The notes beneath the pieces are model-generated. The model saw nothing but the letters and a program-made list of their open reading frames with translations, made no database searches and was not told the DNA's origin. Positions 1-6,665 of a stretch of 16,429 nt of DNA are shown piece after piece; the first letter of the stretch is position 1; each line of letters starts with the position of its first letter. The translations under genes and the position numbers were made by a program. Origin of the DNA: DSNY01 sp016861185 (GTDB lineage Bacteria; Pseudomonadota; Gammaproteobacteria; Burkholderiales; Burkholderiaceae_F); assembly GCA_030263275.1 (NCBI GenBank), contig SZOR01000092.1:1-16429 (forward strand), written 5' to 3'.

Positions 1-1
1 C

Positions 2-928
2 GCGGTGCTGATGATCGTCGGCTTCTTCGGCACCGTGATCGCGCTCGAACGCGCGGTCGCGCTCGGCCAATGGTGGGGCTACGTCGCGCCGCCTGCGCTC
101 GCGCTTGCCGCGCTCGCCGCCGCACGCGGCGCCTGGCCTTACTCGACCGCGTTCGCGCTCGCGGGCGCCGCGGTGCTGCTCGCCGTCGCCGTCGTGCAGG
201 CGTTCCAGGCGCGCGCGCTGCACGGCTGGGTGCTCGCCGGCGGCGCGCTGTCGTTCGCGGCGGGCGTGGCGCTGTGGGTCGGCGGTGCGGGGCTGCCGCC
301 CGCGATCGCGTGCTGGCTCGCGTTCTTCGTCTTCACGATCAGCGGCGAGCGGCTGGAGCTGGCGCGCGTGCTGCAGCCCGCGCCCGCGGTGCGCGCGTGG
401 TTCGTCGCGGCGGCAGCGCTGTTCGCGCTCGGCGTCGTCGCAGCCGCGCTCGGAGTCGACCCGCGCTGGCAGGTGCTCGGCGCCGGGCTCGTGCTGCTCG
501 CCGCGTGGCTCGCGGTGCACGACATCGCGCGCCGCACCGTGCGGCAGAAGGGGCTGACGCGCTACATCGCGGTGTGCCTGCTCGCCGGTTACTTCTGGCT
601 CGCCGTGGCCGGCCTGCTGTTCGCAAGCGGCATCGGCCTGGCGCGCGCATGGGACGCGGCGCTGCACGCGCTGCTGATCGGCTTCGTGCTGTCGATGGTC
701 TTCGGCCACGCGCCGATCATCTTTCCGGCGGTGCTGCGCGTGAAGCTGCCGTATACGCCGTGGCTTTACCTGCCGCTGGCGCTGCTGCACGCCTCGCTCG
801 TCCTGCGCGTGGCCGGCGTGGCGATCGAAAGCCTCGCTGTGCGCGCCTGGGGCGGCGCGGGACACGCGGCGGCGATCGCGCTTTTCATCGTCACGATGGC
901 CGGCAACGCGCTGCGCAGCCGGCGCTGA
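2..928 (+). CDS. NnrS-like multi-pass membrane protein, 5' end outside window
   Basis: The reading frame is open to the left edge, so the true start lies outside the window and the in-frame GTG at 5 and ATG at 11 are not trusted as starts. The visible part is about 308 residues, almost entirely hydrophobic, with roughly nine or ten membrane segments. Two motifs stand out: GFFGTVIALERAVAL near the left edge and FGHAPIIFPAVL near residue 235. Both recall proteins related to NnrS, the heme- and copper-binding membrane proteins linked to nitric oxide and denitrification. The family assignment comes from remembered motifs and is moderate. The gene ends just before the ECF promoter of the sigma operon. 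A link to denitrification would fit the ubiUVT genes further on, but the sequence does not prove it. Confidence 0.6.
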   Translation, partial: AVLMIVGFFGTVIALERAVALGQWWGYVAPPALALAALAAARGAWPYSTAFALAGAAVLLAVAVVQAFQARALHGWVLAGGALSFAAGVALWVGGAGLPPAIACWLAFFVFTISGERLELARVLQPAPAVRAWFVAAAALFALGVVAAALGVDPRWQVLGAGLVLLAAWLAVHDIARRTVRQKGLTRYIAVCLLAGYFWLAVAGLLFASGIGLARAWDAALHALLIGFVLSMVFGHAPIIFPAVLRVKLPYTPWLYLPLALLHASLVLRVAGVAIESLAVRAWGGAGHAAAIALFIVTMAGNALRSRR

Positions 929-932
929 TGCC

Positions 933-958
933 GGGAACATTTCCGCCGGCCGTTCGTT
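933..958 (+). promoter_or_regulatory. ECF sigma-type promoter of the sigma factor operon
   Basis: GGGAACATTTC (933-943), six bases, then CCGTTCGTT (950-958). GGAAC at 934-938 fits an ECF -35 element, and CGTT at 955-958 after a 16-base spacer fits the -10. Transcription would begin near 965, about 15 bases before the sigma start codon. The same elements at the same spacing occur at 2645-2670, which argues that the sigma factor drives its own operon and that second gene. The promoter role is inferred from this identity and the ECF consensus. Confidence 0.72.
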
Positions 959-979
959 AGAGCGATCGAGGAAAGGTCG

Positions 980-1543
980 ATGCCCCGCCCCGACCCGCGC
1001 GCGCTGACCGACGGCGAGTGCGCAGCGGTGGCGCAGGGCGGCGATCGCGACGCGTTCGGCGAACTGGTGCGCCGCTACCAGGACCGGCTGTACCGCTACG
1101 TGCTGCGGCTGGTCGGCCAGCCGGACGAGGCGGTCGAGCTGGTGCAGGAGGCGTTCGTCCGCGCCTGGCAGGCGCTGCCGCAGTGGCGGCCCGAGGCGCA
1201 ATGGCAGACGTGGCTGTACCGGATCGCCAGCAACGTCGCGCTCGACGCCTTGCGCCGGCGGCGCATCGTCGAGTTCGCGCCGCTCGAAGAGGACTTCGAC
1301 GCGGCGTCGGACGAACCCGATCCGCAGCGCCGCCTCGAGCTGAAGCAGGAGCTCGAAGCGCTCGCGGCGGGGCTGGCGAAGCTGTCGCACGAGCACCGCG
1401 AAATCCTGCTGCTGAGGGAACAGGAGAACATGTCGTACGAAGAGATCGGCACCGTGCTGGGACTGTCGGAAGGAACCGTCAAGTCGCGGCTCGCCCGCGC
1501 GCGTGCCGCGCTCATCGAAAGCTTTCCGGGGAGAGCGCGATGA
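980..1543 (+). CDS. ECF-type RNA polymerase sigma factor (RpoE-like)
   Basis: A 187-residue extracytoplasmic-function sigma factor, the usual size for the family. Region 2 spans about residues 24-97, with DAFGELVRRYQDRLYRYVLR, the core-binding segment ELVQEAFVRAWQAL and the -10-recognition segment WLYRIASNVALDALRRRR. Region 4 spans about 127-180, with its helix-turn-helix in MSYEEIGTVLGLSEGTVKSR. No extra C-terminal domain is present. The ATG at 980 follows an AGGAAAGG ribosome site at good spacing. The stop codon overlaps the start of the anti-sigma gene (ATGA), which implies translational coupling. The promoter just upstream looks like its own target. The two downstream partners suggest a signal sensed outside the inner membrane, possibly metal, but the signal cannot be read from the sequence. 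Confidence 0.95.
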   Translation: MPRPDPRALTDGECAAVAQGGDRDAFGELVRRYQDRLYRYVLRLVGQPDEAVELVQEAFVRAWQALPQWRPEAQWQTWLYRIASNVALDALRRRRIVEFAPLEEDFDAASDEPDPQRRLELKQELEALAAGLAKLSHEHREILLLREQENMSYEEIGTVLGLSEGTVKSRLARARAALIESFPGRAR

Positions 1544-1983
1544 AAGAGAACACGCAAGGCTGCCCGCGCATCGACGCGCTGTCGGCGCTGATCGACGAAG
1601 CGCTCGCGGCCGAGGCCGCGGCCGAGATCCGCACGCACGCTGCGACCTGCCCGCTCTGCGGCGCCGCGCTCGCCGACCTGCACCGCGTACGCACCGCGTT
1701 CGCGCGCATGCCGATGCCCGTGCTCGGCCGCGACCTCGCAGCCGAGATCGGCCGGCGCATCGACGCCGAGCGTCCGGCGATCGCGCGTCCGCGCGCGCGC
1801 GTTCGCTGGCGCTGGACCGCGGCGCCGGTGGCGGCGGGCGGCGCGCTTGCGCTCTCCTTCGGCGTGCTGCTCGGCAGCCTGCTCGTGGCCGGCGGCTCGG
1901 TCGCCACGCCGCGTGCCGGACTCGAAGCCTTCGCGACCGTGCCGCCGGGCGGCATCTGCCTCGCGCCGGCCTGCCTGCGATAG
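1540..1983 (+). CDS. Zinc-finger (ZAS) transmembrane anti-sigma factor
   Basis: A 147-residue protein starting at the ATG that overlaps the sigma stop. Residues 33-40 contain His-x3-Cys-x2-Cys (H33, C37, C40), the hallmark of zinc-containing anti-sigma domains that hold ECF sigma factors. A basic stretch (RPRARVRWRW) leads into one membrane segment at about 92-118. A short tail of about 29 residues follows, probably periplasmic, with two cysteines (C140, C145) six residues from the end. Position, overlap and architecture make it the cognate regulator of the sigma factor. The tail is too short for a folded sensor domain, so sensing may fall to the next gene product. The paired cysteines could form a redox or metal site, which is an inference. 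Confidence 0.88.
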   Translation: MKENTQGCPRIDALSALIDEALAAEAAAEIRTHAATCPLCGAALADLHRVRTAFARMPMPVLGRDLAAEIGRRIDAERPAIARPRARVRWRWTAAPVAAGGALALSFGVLLGSLLVAGGSVATPRAGLEAFATVPPGGICLAPACLR

Positions 1984-1993
1984 GGATCGAACG

Positions 1994-2467
1994 ATGAAAC
2001 GCAACTGGCTCGTCTTCGCGCTTGCCGCTTCGGTGCTGATCAACCTCGGGGTGGCGGCCGGTGTCGGCTATCGGCTGGCCGACCGCGGCAGCGACGGCCA
2101 GCGCCAGCTCTTCGGCATGCCGCACGGCAACCTGCCCGACTACCTCGGGCTCACCGCCGAACAGCGCATGCAGTGGGAAAAGCTCGAACAGGGCTTCGTC
2201 GCCGAGCTGGACCGCGACTTCGCCGAAGTCTCCGCGCGGCGCGAGCGGCTGATCCGGCTCGTTCTCGCCGATGCGCCCGATGCGGCCGCGATCGAAGCCG
2301 AGCGCGCCGCGATCTTCGCCGCGCAGGAACGCCAGCAGCGCCGCGTGATCGCGCAACTGCTGCAGGAGCGCGCGCTGCTTTCAGCCGCGCAGCGCGAGAA
2401 GTTGGCGGAGTTGCTGATCCGGCAAGGCACGGCGGTCGACGCGCCGGCGCGCGGCGGGCATCGGTAA
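1994..2467 (+). CDS. Membrane-anchored periplasmic sensor-like protein (CpxP/Spy or metal-resistance type)
   Basis: A 157-residue protein starting 10 bases after the anti-sigma gene. An N-terminal membrane segment (about residues 5-26) precedes a region expected to be mostly alpha-helical. LGLTAEQRMQWEKLEQ (51-66) and LLSAAQREKLAEL (128-140) resemble the LTxxQ motifs of CpxP/Spy and the periplasmic heavy-metal resistance/sensor family. The order sigma, anti-sigma, periplasmic helical protein recalls cnrYXH-type systems, where CnrX senses Ni/Co. The N-terminal HxxxH metal-ligand pattern I would expect of CnrX is not seen: the only histidines are H44 and H156. The ligand may therefore differ, or the protein may sense envelope stress. 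It is likely co-transcribed with the sigma factor. Family confidence is fair; ligand unknown. Confidence 0.72.
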   Translation: MKRNWLVFALAASVLINLGVAAGVGYRLADRGSDGQRQLFGMPHGNLPDYLGLTAEQRMQWEKLEQGFVAELDRDFAEVSARRERLIRLVLADAPDAAAIEAERAAIFAAQERQQRRVIAQLLQERALLSAAQREKLAELLIRQGTAVDAPARGGHR

Positions 2468-2490
2468 GCGGCAACCTCGCCTCCTTCTTC

Positions 2491-2527
2491 CCGTTCGCCC
2501 TGACCGCGTCCTGAGCCTGTCGAAGGA
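2491..2527 (+). repeat. 37-bp interspersed palindromic repeat, left copy
   Basis: This block begins CCGTTCGCCCTGACCGCGTC and runs into CCTGTCGAAGGA. It matches the reverse complement of 4118-4154 at 36 of 37 positions. Its core belongs to the widespread short repeat built around a TTCGACAGG..CAGGAC sequence that I recall from many betaproteobacterial intergenic regions. It lies after the sensor gene stop and could form hairpins in the transcript. Together with 4118-4154 it brackets the two histidine-rich genes. Confidence 0.8.
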
Positions 2528-2572
2528 ACCCGTCGAAGGGCATGTAGCGCACGGGACGGATGATTCCCCCGT

Positions 2573-2634
2573 TGCGCCGTTCGTGTTTCGACAGGCCCGT
2601 CCTGAGCTTGCCGAAGGGGTCAACACGAACGGAA
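2573..2634 (+). repeat. Diverged copy of the same intergenic repeat
   Basis: Contains GTTGCGCCGTTCGTG, TTTCGACAGGCCCGTCCTGAG and, at the far end, AACACGAACGG, so the outer arms CCGTTCGTG and CACGAACGG are inverted to each other. It shares the GACAGG/GTCCTGAG core with 2491-2527 and lies just before the ECF promoter of the next gene. It may act as a transcript hairpin closing the sigma operon. No function beyond being a dispersed repeat can be shown. Confidence 0.65.
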
Positions 2635-2644
2635 CTCGGTGGCA

Positions 2645-2670
2645 GGGAACATTTCGGAATTCCGTTCGTT
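2645..2670 (+). promoter_or_regulatory. ECF sigma-type promoter of the histidine-rich secreted protein gene
   Basis: GGGAACATTTC (2645-2655), six bases, CCGTTCGTT (2662-2670). All 20 defined bases and the spacing match the promoter at 933-958, while the six spacer bases differ. This pattern suggests selection for the promoter elements rather than a simple copy. Transcription would start near 2677, giving a leader of about 54 bases. The spacer holds a CGGAATTCCG palindrome, and the -10 overlaps TTCGTT-G-AACGAA (2665-2677); either could bind a second regulator. Confidence 0.72.
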
Positions 2671-2682
2671 GAACGAATGAAC

Positions 2683-2701
2683 GGAGCGCACGGTGCGCTC
2701 C
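2683..2701 (+). promoter_or_regulatory. Leader palindrome: hairpin or operator
   Basis: GGAGCGCAC and GTGCGCTCC form perfect 9-bp arms around one base. The element lies in the predicted leader, between the ECF promoter and the AAGGA ribosome site at 2717-2721. On DNA it could be an operator. In RNA the one-base loop would force the inner pairs open, but a stable hairpin 15 bases before the ribosome site is still likely. The sigma operon leader lacks it. Confidence 0.5.
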
Positions 2702-2730
2702 GGACGAACCGAAACGAAGGAATCGCCAAC

Positions 2731-3222
2731 ATGAAGACCCGAGTTCTCTCCCAGGCCGTCGCCGCCGTTTTCGCCACCGTGCTGCTCGGCGCGACCGCAC
2801 CCGCATTCGCCGCCGACGCGCATTCGCACGGCCACGGCGCCGCGCCGCAGAAGCTCACGCTCGACCACGGCAAGAAGTGGACGACCGACGCGCCGCTGCG
2901 CACGGGCATGCAAAAGATCCGCGACGCAATCGCGCCGCAACTCGACGCGATCCACACCGGCAAGCTGCCGGCCGCGCAGTACGCCGCGCTCGCCGCGGCG
3001 ATCGATGCCGAGATCGCCGGCATCGTGCAGAACTGCAAGCTGCCGCCCGAAGCGGACGCCAACCTGCACCTCGTGATTGCGCAGATGATGGAAGGCACCG
3101 AGGCGATGCAGGGCAAGAACCCGAAAGCCAAGCCGCAGACCGGCGCCGTCAAGGTCGTGCAGGCGCTCGACAGCTACGCGAAGTACTTCGATCACGCCGG
3201 CTGGAAAGGCCTGAAGCACTGA
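2731..3222 (+). CDS. Secreted histidine-rich protein of unknown function, likely ECF target
   Basis: A 163-residue protein with a clear signal peptide: basic start, hydrophobic core at about 8-22, and an AFA cleavage site near residue 27. The mature N-terminus carries H31, H33 and H35 (HSHGH), a plausible Cu/Zn/Ni-binding segment. The rest is a helical domain with a single cysteine (NCKL) and a conserved-looking end, YFDHAGWKGLKH. I have seen similar small exported proteins in denitrifying betaproteobacteria but cannot assign a function. AAGGA (2717-2721) nine bases before the ATG supports the start. Its promoter matches that of the sigma operon, so it probably acts in the response that operon controls, such as periplasmic metal buffering. 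That role is inferred. Confidence 0.82.
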   Translation: MKTRVLSQAVAAVFATVLLGATAPAFAADAHSHGHGAAPQKLTLDHGKKWTTDAPLRTGMQKIRDAIAPQLDAIHTGKLPAAQYAALAAAIDAEIAGIVQNCKLPPEADANLHLVIAQMMEGTEAMQGKNPKAKPQTGAVKVVQALDSYAKYFDHAGWKGLKH

Positions 3223-3283
3223 GTCGGCCAGGCCGGCGCCGCGTGTGACGCGCGTCGGCCTCCGACGCAGACAGGAGTTCCCA

Positions 3284-4000
3284 ATGTTCACATTCAAGTT
3301 CAAGCGCGCCCATCTCCGGTGGGCGTGGACGCTGGCCGCGGTCGCCGTCGCGTTGCTGACGCAGCAACTGTTCGGCTTCGATCCGGCCGCGGCGCTGCCG
3401 GGCAGCGAGCTGTTCGGTCCGGGCGGCGCCGGACTGCTGTTCTGGAGCCTCGGCCACTGCGACACGCTCGACGGCCCGCTGGTGACGCTGGCGCGTCGCG
3501 CGCTCGACCAGGGCGACGTGCGCCCGGTGCTGGCGTGGGTCCGGCCCGACGACGAAGCCGAGGTACGCCGCGCGTTCGATCACGCGCAATCGGTGCGCAA
3601 GCTCGGCGCCGAAGCGCGCGAACTGGCCGACACGCACTTCCTCGAAACGCTGGTGCGCGTGCACCGCGCCGGCGAAGGCGCGCCGTACACGGGGCTGAAG
3701 CCGGCCGGGCTCGACCTCGGTCCCGCGGTGCCGGCCGCGGACAAGTCGCTCGACAGCGGCAGTCCGGAGGAAGTACTGCACCTGCTGACCGACGCGATCC
3801 GCCAGGGCGTGCATCGGCGCTTCCTCGCGGCTCGCCATGCGCGTCACTTCGACGTGCGCGACGTCGCCGCCGGACGCGACTACGTCGCGGCTTACGTCGA
3901 CTACGTGCACTACGTCGAGAAGCTCTGGGACGCCGCACGCGGGGCCGGCCATGCGCACGGCGAACACGCGGCGGCTGCGCACGCGCACGTGCATCACTGA
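3284..4000 (+). CDS. DUF6448 family secreted protein with histidine-rich tail
   Basis: A 238-residue protein with an N-terminal hydrophobic signal or anchor at about 12-30. Residues 57-65 read GHCDTLDGP and 125-142 read RVHRAGEGAPYTGLKPAG. With the ADTHFLETL stretch and the late YVDYVHYVEKL stretch, these match what I know of DUF6448, a family of undetermined function. The last 17 residues hold seven histidines, suggesting metal binding. The start is supported by AGGAG at 3272-3276, seven bases before the ATG. It lies 61 bases after the other histidine-rich gene with no promoter or terminator of its own evident, so the two are probably co-transcribed and share the ECF promoter at 2645. The biochemical role is unknown. 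Confidence 0.85.
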   Translation: MFTFKFKRAHLRWAWTLAAVAVALLTQQLFGFDPAAALPGSELFGPGGAGLLFWSLGHCDTLDGPLVTLARRALDQGDVRPVLAWVRPDDEAEVRRAFDHAQSVRKLGAEARELADTHFLETLVRVHRAGEGAPYTGLKPAGLDLGPAVPAADKSLDSGSPEEVLHLLTDAIRQGVHRRFLAARHARHFDVRDVAAGRDYVAAYVDYVHYVEKLWDAARGAGHAHGEHAAAAHAHVHH

Positions 4001-4038
4001 GTGGCGCGTGTCAAGCGTCGGAACCAAGTAGAGAGGGC

Positions 4039-4069
4039 CGTTCGTGCTGAGCCCGTCGAAGCACGAACG
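4039..4069. terminator. Hairpin in the convergent intergenic region, possible bidirectional terminator
   Basis: CGTTCGTGC (4039-4047) and GCACGAACG (4061-4069) are perfect 9-bp arms around a 13-base loop that contains the GAGCCCGTCGAA repeat core. It lies between the end of the DUF6448 gene and the end of the oppositely oriented ubiT. There is no T-tract, so intrinsic termination is uncertain. It belongs to the same dispersed repeat family as 2491-2634. Confidence 0.5.
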
Positions 4070-4117
4070 CCAAACATGCAGCCCACTCGCATGAGGAAGT
4101 TCGCCCCTCGACAAGCG

Positions 4118-4154
4118 TCCTTCGACAGGCACAGGACGCGGTCAGGGCGAACGG
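4118..4154 (-). repeat. 37-bp interspersed palindromic repeat, right (inverted) copy
   Basis: Read on the minus strand it begins CCGTTCGCCCTGACCGCGTC and matches 2491-2527 at 36 of 37 positions; the single change is a T for A near the middle. It sits between the hairpin at 4039-4069 and the end of ubiT. Such near-identity across 1.6 kb suggests recent movement or gene conversion of the repeat. Confidence 0.8.
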
Positions 4155-4180
4155 ACACTCTTGAAGGGACGCTCTTTCCC

Positions 4181-4633
4181 CTAGCTCGAACCCGGCAACC
4201 GTTCGAGCACCGCGCGCAACAGCCGGCGCAGGCGCGGGAACTCGATCGCGTCGAGCGAGTGCTTGAGTTCCGTTGCGAGCTCGACTTCGCCTTCGATGAC
4301 GAGCCGGCGCTGGAAGAACAGCGTATCGGCGTCGGCCGTGCCGGCGGCGATCGCGGCGAAATCGCCGGCGGTCGCGGCGAGTTTCAGGTCGGGCCGGCCG
4401 GCCGAGCCCATCGCCACGCAACGGCTGCCCTGCACGCGGAACGCGAACTCGAAGGCGACATCGGTGACGACGATCGCGACCGACTTGCCGTGCAGCTTGC
4501 CGCGCAGGTCCGCAGGCAGGCGGTCGATGACGAGAAAGTTCAACCCGCTCGCGAGCGCGAACGACCCCGGATAACGCGGCAGCCAGCGCGGCAGCGGCGG
4601 CAGGGCGAGTCGGTGTTCATGCGTCGCGTTCAT
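4181..4633 (-). CDS. ubiT: Ubiquinone anaerobic biosynthesis accessory factor UbiT (SCP2 domain)
   Basis: A 150-residue SCP2 sterol-carrier-like protein, last in the ubiU-ubiV-ubiT cluster. SCP2 features include LRGKLHGKSVAIVVTDVAFEF, PDLKLAATAGDFAAIAAG and FFQRRLVIEGEVELATELK, the typical end with a lipid-binding role. In E. coli, UbiT (YhbT) binds lipid and works with UbiU-UbiV to make ubiquinone without oxygen. The start lies 10 bases after the ubiV stop with no strong ribosome site, so coupled translation is likely. It is somewhat shorter than the E. coli protein, mainly at the N-terminus, as I recall that length. The cluster identity makes the call firm. Confidence 0.9.
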   Translation of the reverse strand: MNATHEHRLALPPLPRWLPRYPGSFALASGLNFLVIDRLPADLRGKLHGKSVAIVVTDVAFEFAFRVQGSRCVAMGSAGRPDLKLAATAGDFAAIAAGTADADTLFFQRRLVIEGEVELATELKHSLDAIEFPRLRRLLRAVLERLPGSS

Positions 4634-4643
4634 TGGAAGTCAC

Positions 4644-5579
4644 TCAGTGCATCACGGCCGCGGGAGCGCGCCCCGGCTGGCCGTGCCAGTAGCCGTTCGC
4701 GGCGATCGGCTCGCTCACGCGCGCCTGCGCGAGCGCTTCGTCGGCCGCCATTTCGCCGCGCCGCACGGCGTCGAACAGCGCGACGATACGCGCGGTGCCG
4801 ATCGACTGCGGGCTGATCCGCGCGCAGCCGATGCCGACCTCGGCGAACCGCGGCAGTTCGTCGAGCAGCGTCATCGGCTGCGCCGACTGCGTCTGGATGC
4901 CGTTCATCGTGAACAGCGGCTCGCCATCCTGCGTGGCGAGCGCGATGCCGTCCGGATGGCGGATGCAGCGGTATTCGCAGTGGTCTTTCGACAGGTTGTG
5001 GTAGCGCGCGGTGAAGCAGCGCGCCGACATCGCGAGCGGCAGCCGGCCGTGCGCGATCACCTCGACCTCGATCGGCGTGGCGAGCTCCTGCCGCAGCGTC
5101 GCGATGCCGGCCGAAGGCAACTCGATCGGCGCGACCCAGCGCACCGCGCCGGCGTCCTGCAGCAGCTTCAGCGTGTCGGCGTTGTAGACGTTGAGGAACG
5201 ACCCGGCGACGAACGGCCCGCGGCCCGCGAGCAGGTTCACCGCGTTCATGTCGTTCGCCTCGACGCGGAAGCGCGGCGACTGCTCGACCACGCCGCGCAC
5301 CGCACGCAGGTCGGCTTCGGCCTCGATCAGCCCGAGCGTCGAAAGCACGACTTCCTTGCCGGCACCGGCGAGCTGCGCGCCGATGTCGATCCAGTCCGCG
5401 AGCCGCAGCTCGTGGCGCTTCGAGCACACGGTCTCGCCGAGGTAGACGACTTCGACCGGCCAGCCCGCGACCTCGCGATAGAACGCCAGCGTCTGCTCGC
5501 GCGGCCAGTAATAAGGCAGCGGGCCGAGGGTGAGCCTCGGTGCGGTGCGGTTCGTCGTGGGTTGGATCGAACTCGTCAT
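4644..5579 (-). CDS. ubiV: O2-independent ubiquinone hydroxylase subunit UbiV (peptidase U32 family)
   Basis: A 311-residue U32-family protein that with UbiU carries out the oxygen-independent hydroxylations of the ubiquinone ring, with prephenate as oxygen donor in E. coli. The four 4Fe-4S cysteines are visible: C52 in YLGETVCSKRHE, C188 in SARCFTARYHN, and C201/C205 in DHCEYRC. They match the E. coli pattern of one early cysteine and a later cluster of three. FTMNGIQTQS and RISPQSIGTAR are further family motifs. The N-terminus has about a dozen more residues than the E. coli protein before LGPLPYYWPRE, so a later start is possible. The gene starts 13 bases after the ubiU stop, within one transcript. 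Confidence 0.95.
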   Translation of the reverse strand: MTSSIQPTTNRTAPRLTLGPLPYYWPREQTLAFYREVAGWPVEVVYLGETVCSKRHELRLADWIDIGAQLAGAGKEVVLSTLGLIEAEADLRAVRGVVEQSPRFRVEANDMNAVNLLAGRGPFVAGSFLNVYNADTLKLLQDAGAVRWVAPIELPSAGIATLRQELATPIEVEVIAHGRLPLAMSARCFTARYHNLSKDHCEYRCIRHPDGIALATQDGEPLFTMNGIQTQSAQPMTLLDELPRFAEVGIGCARISPQSIGTARIVALFDAVRRGEMAADEALAQARVSEPIAANGYWHGQPGRAPAAVMH

Positions 5580-5592
5580 GACGGTGTGTCGC

Positions 5593-6588
5593 TCACTTCC
5601 ACGGCCGGTGATACGCGCCGAGGGTGCACTGGCGGCCTTCGGCGACCGACGCCAGTTCGCCCTGCCAGTCGGGCCGCACGCGCCAGCGCGTTCCGTCCTT
5701 CGCCGCGGCGTCGATCGCGTCGCGCCACACGCGCGTGACCTTGGCGACGTACGCTGGGCTGCGCTGGCGGCCTTCGATCTTGATCGCGCGCACGCCGATC
5801 GCGGCGAGCTTGGGCAGCAGCTCGACCGTGTTGAGGCTGGTCGGCTCCTCGAACGGGTAGTAGGTGTCGCCCTCGACCGTGTAACGGCCGCGGCACAGCG
5901 TCGGGTAGCCGGTCGCCTCGTCGGGGCGGAAGCGGTCGACCAGCACGCCGTTCAGCCGCGACTCGGTGTGCGTCGGCGTCTGCGCCCAGCGGATCGCCCA
6001 CGCAGGCGAACATGCGCCCTTGGTGTTCGGCGACTCGCCGGTCACGTACGAAGACAGCGCGCAGCGGCCCTCGACCATGATGCACAGGCTGCCGAAGCCG
6101 AACACCTCGATTTCGACCGGCGTGTTGGCCACGACCTGCTCGACCTGCGCCAGCGACAGCACGCGCGGCAGCACCGCGCGCGCGATGCCGAAGCGCTCGC
6201 GGTAGAAGTTGAGCGCCTCGTAGCTCGTCGCCGACGCCTGCACCGAAAGATGCAGCCGCACCTGCGGGTGCGTGCGCCGCGCGTAGTCCATCAGCCCCAT
6301 GTCGGCGACGATCAGCGCGTCGGCGCCGAAGTCGACCGCGCGATCGACCGCGCGCCGCCACAGCTCGCCCTGTCCCGGCTGCGGGAAGGTGTTCAGCGCG
6401 ACCAGCACGTGGCGGCCGCGCGCGTGCGCGTAGCGGACGCCTTCGGCGAGCGCGTTGTCGTCGAAGTTCAGCCCCGCGAAGTTGCGCGCGTTGGTCGCGT
6501 CGCGGAAGCCGAGGTAGACGTCGTCGGCGCCGTTGTCGACGGCGGCCTTGAGCGCCGGCAGGGTGCCGGCCGGACACACGAGTCGCAT
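5593..6588 (-). CDS. ubiU: O2-independent ubiquinone hydroxylase subunit UbiU (peptidase U32 family)
   Basis: A 331-residue U32-family protein, first gene of the cluster. It begins MRLVCPAGTLPALKAAVDNG, the normal start of the family, and contains FGFGSLCIMVEGRCALSSY. The predicted iron-sulfur ligands are C169, C176, C193 and C232, the same residue numbers I recall for the E. coli UbiU cluster, so the protein looks intact and active. It forms a heterodimer with UbiV that hydroxylates ubiquinone precursors without O2, which supports respiration on nitrate or other acceptors. An FNR-like box lies 78 bases upstream of the start and fits induction in low oxygen. Confidence 0.96.
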   Translation of the reverse strand: MRLVCPAGTLPALKAAVDNGADDVYLGFRDATNARNFAGLNFDDNALAEGVRYAHARGRHVLVALNTFPQPGQGELWRRAVDRAVDFGADALIVADMGLMDYARRTHPQVRLHLSVQASATSYEALNFYRERFGIARAVLPRVLSLAQVEQVVANTPVEIEVFGFGSLCIMVEGRCALSSYVTGESPNTKGACSPAWAIRWAQTPTHTESRLNGVLVDRFRPDEATGYPTLCRGRYTVEGDTYYPFEEPTSLNTVELLPKLAAIGVRAIKIEGRQRSPAYVAKVTRVWRDAIDAAAKDGTRWRVRPDWQGELASVAEGRQCTLGAYHRPWK

Positions 6589-6665
6589 GAATGCTGCGGG
6601 CGGACCGCGGGGCCCGCGCGGATCGATCGAGCCCGCGAAACTAAACCTCGCGGCGGCCGGCGCCT

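Noticed and set aside
1994..2467. Naming the sensor-like gene cnrX
   Set aside because: Gene order fits, but the N-terminal HxxxH ligand pattern is absent and the sequence is closer to generic LTxxQ-type periplasmic proteins.
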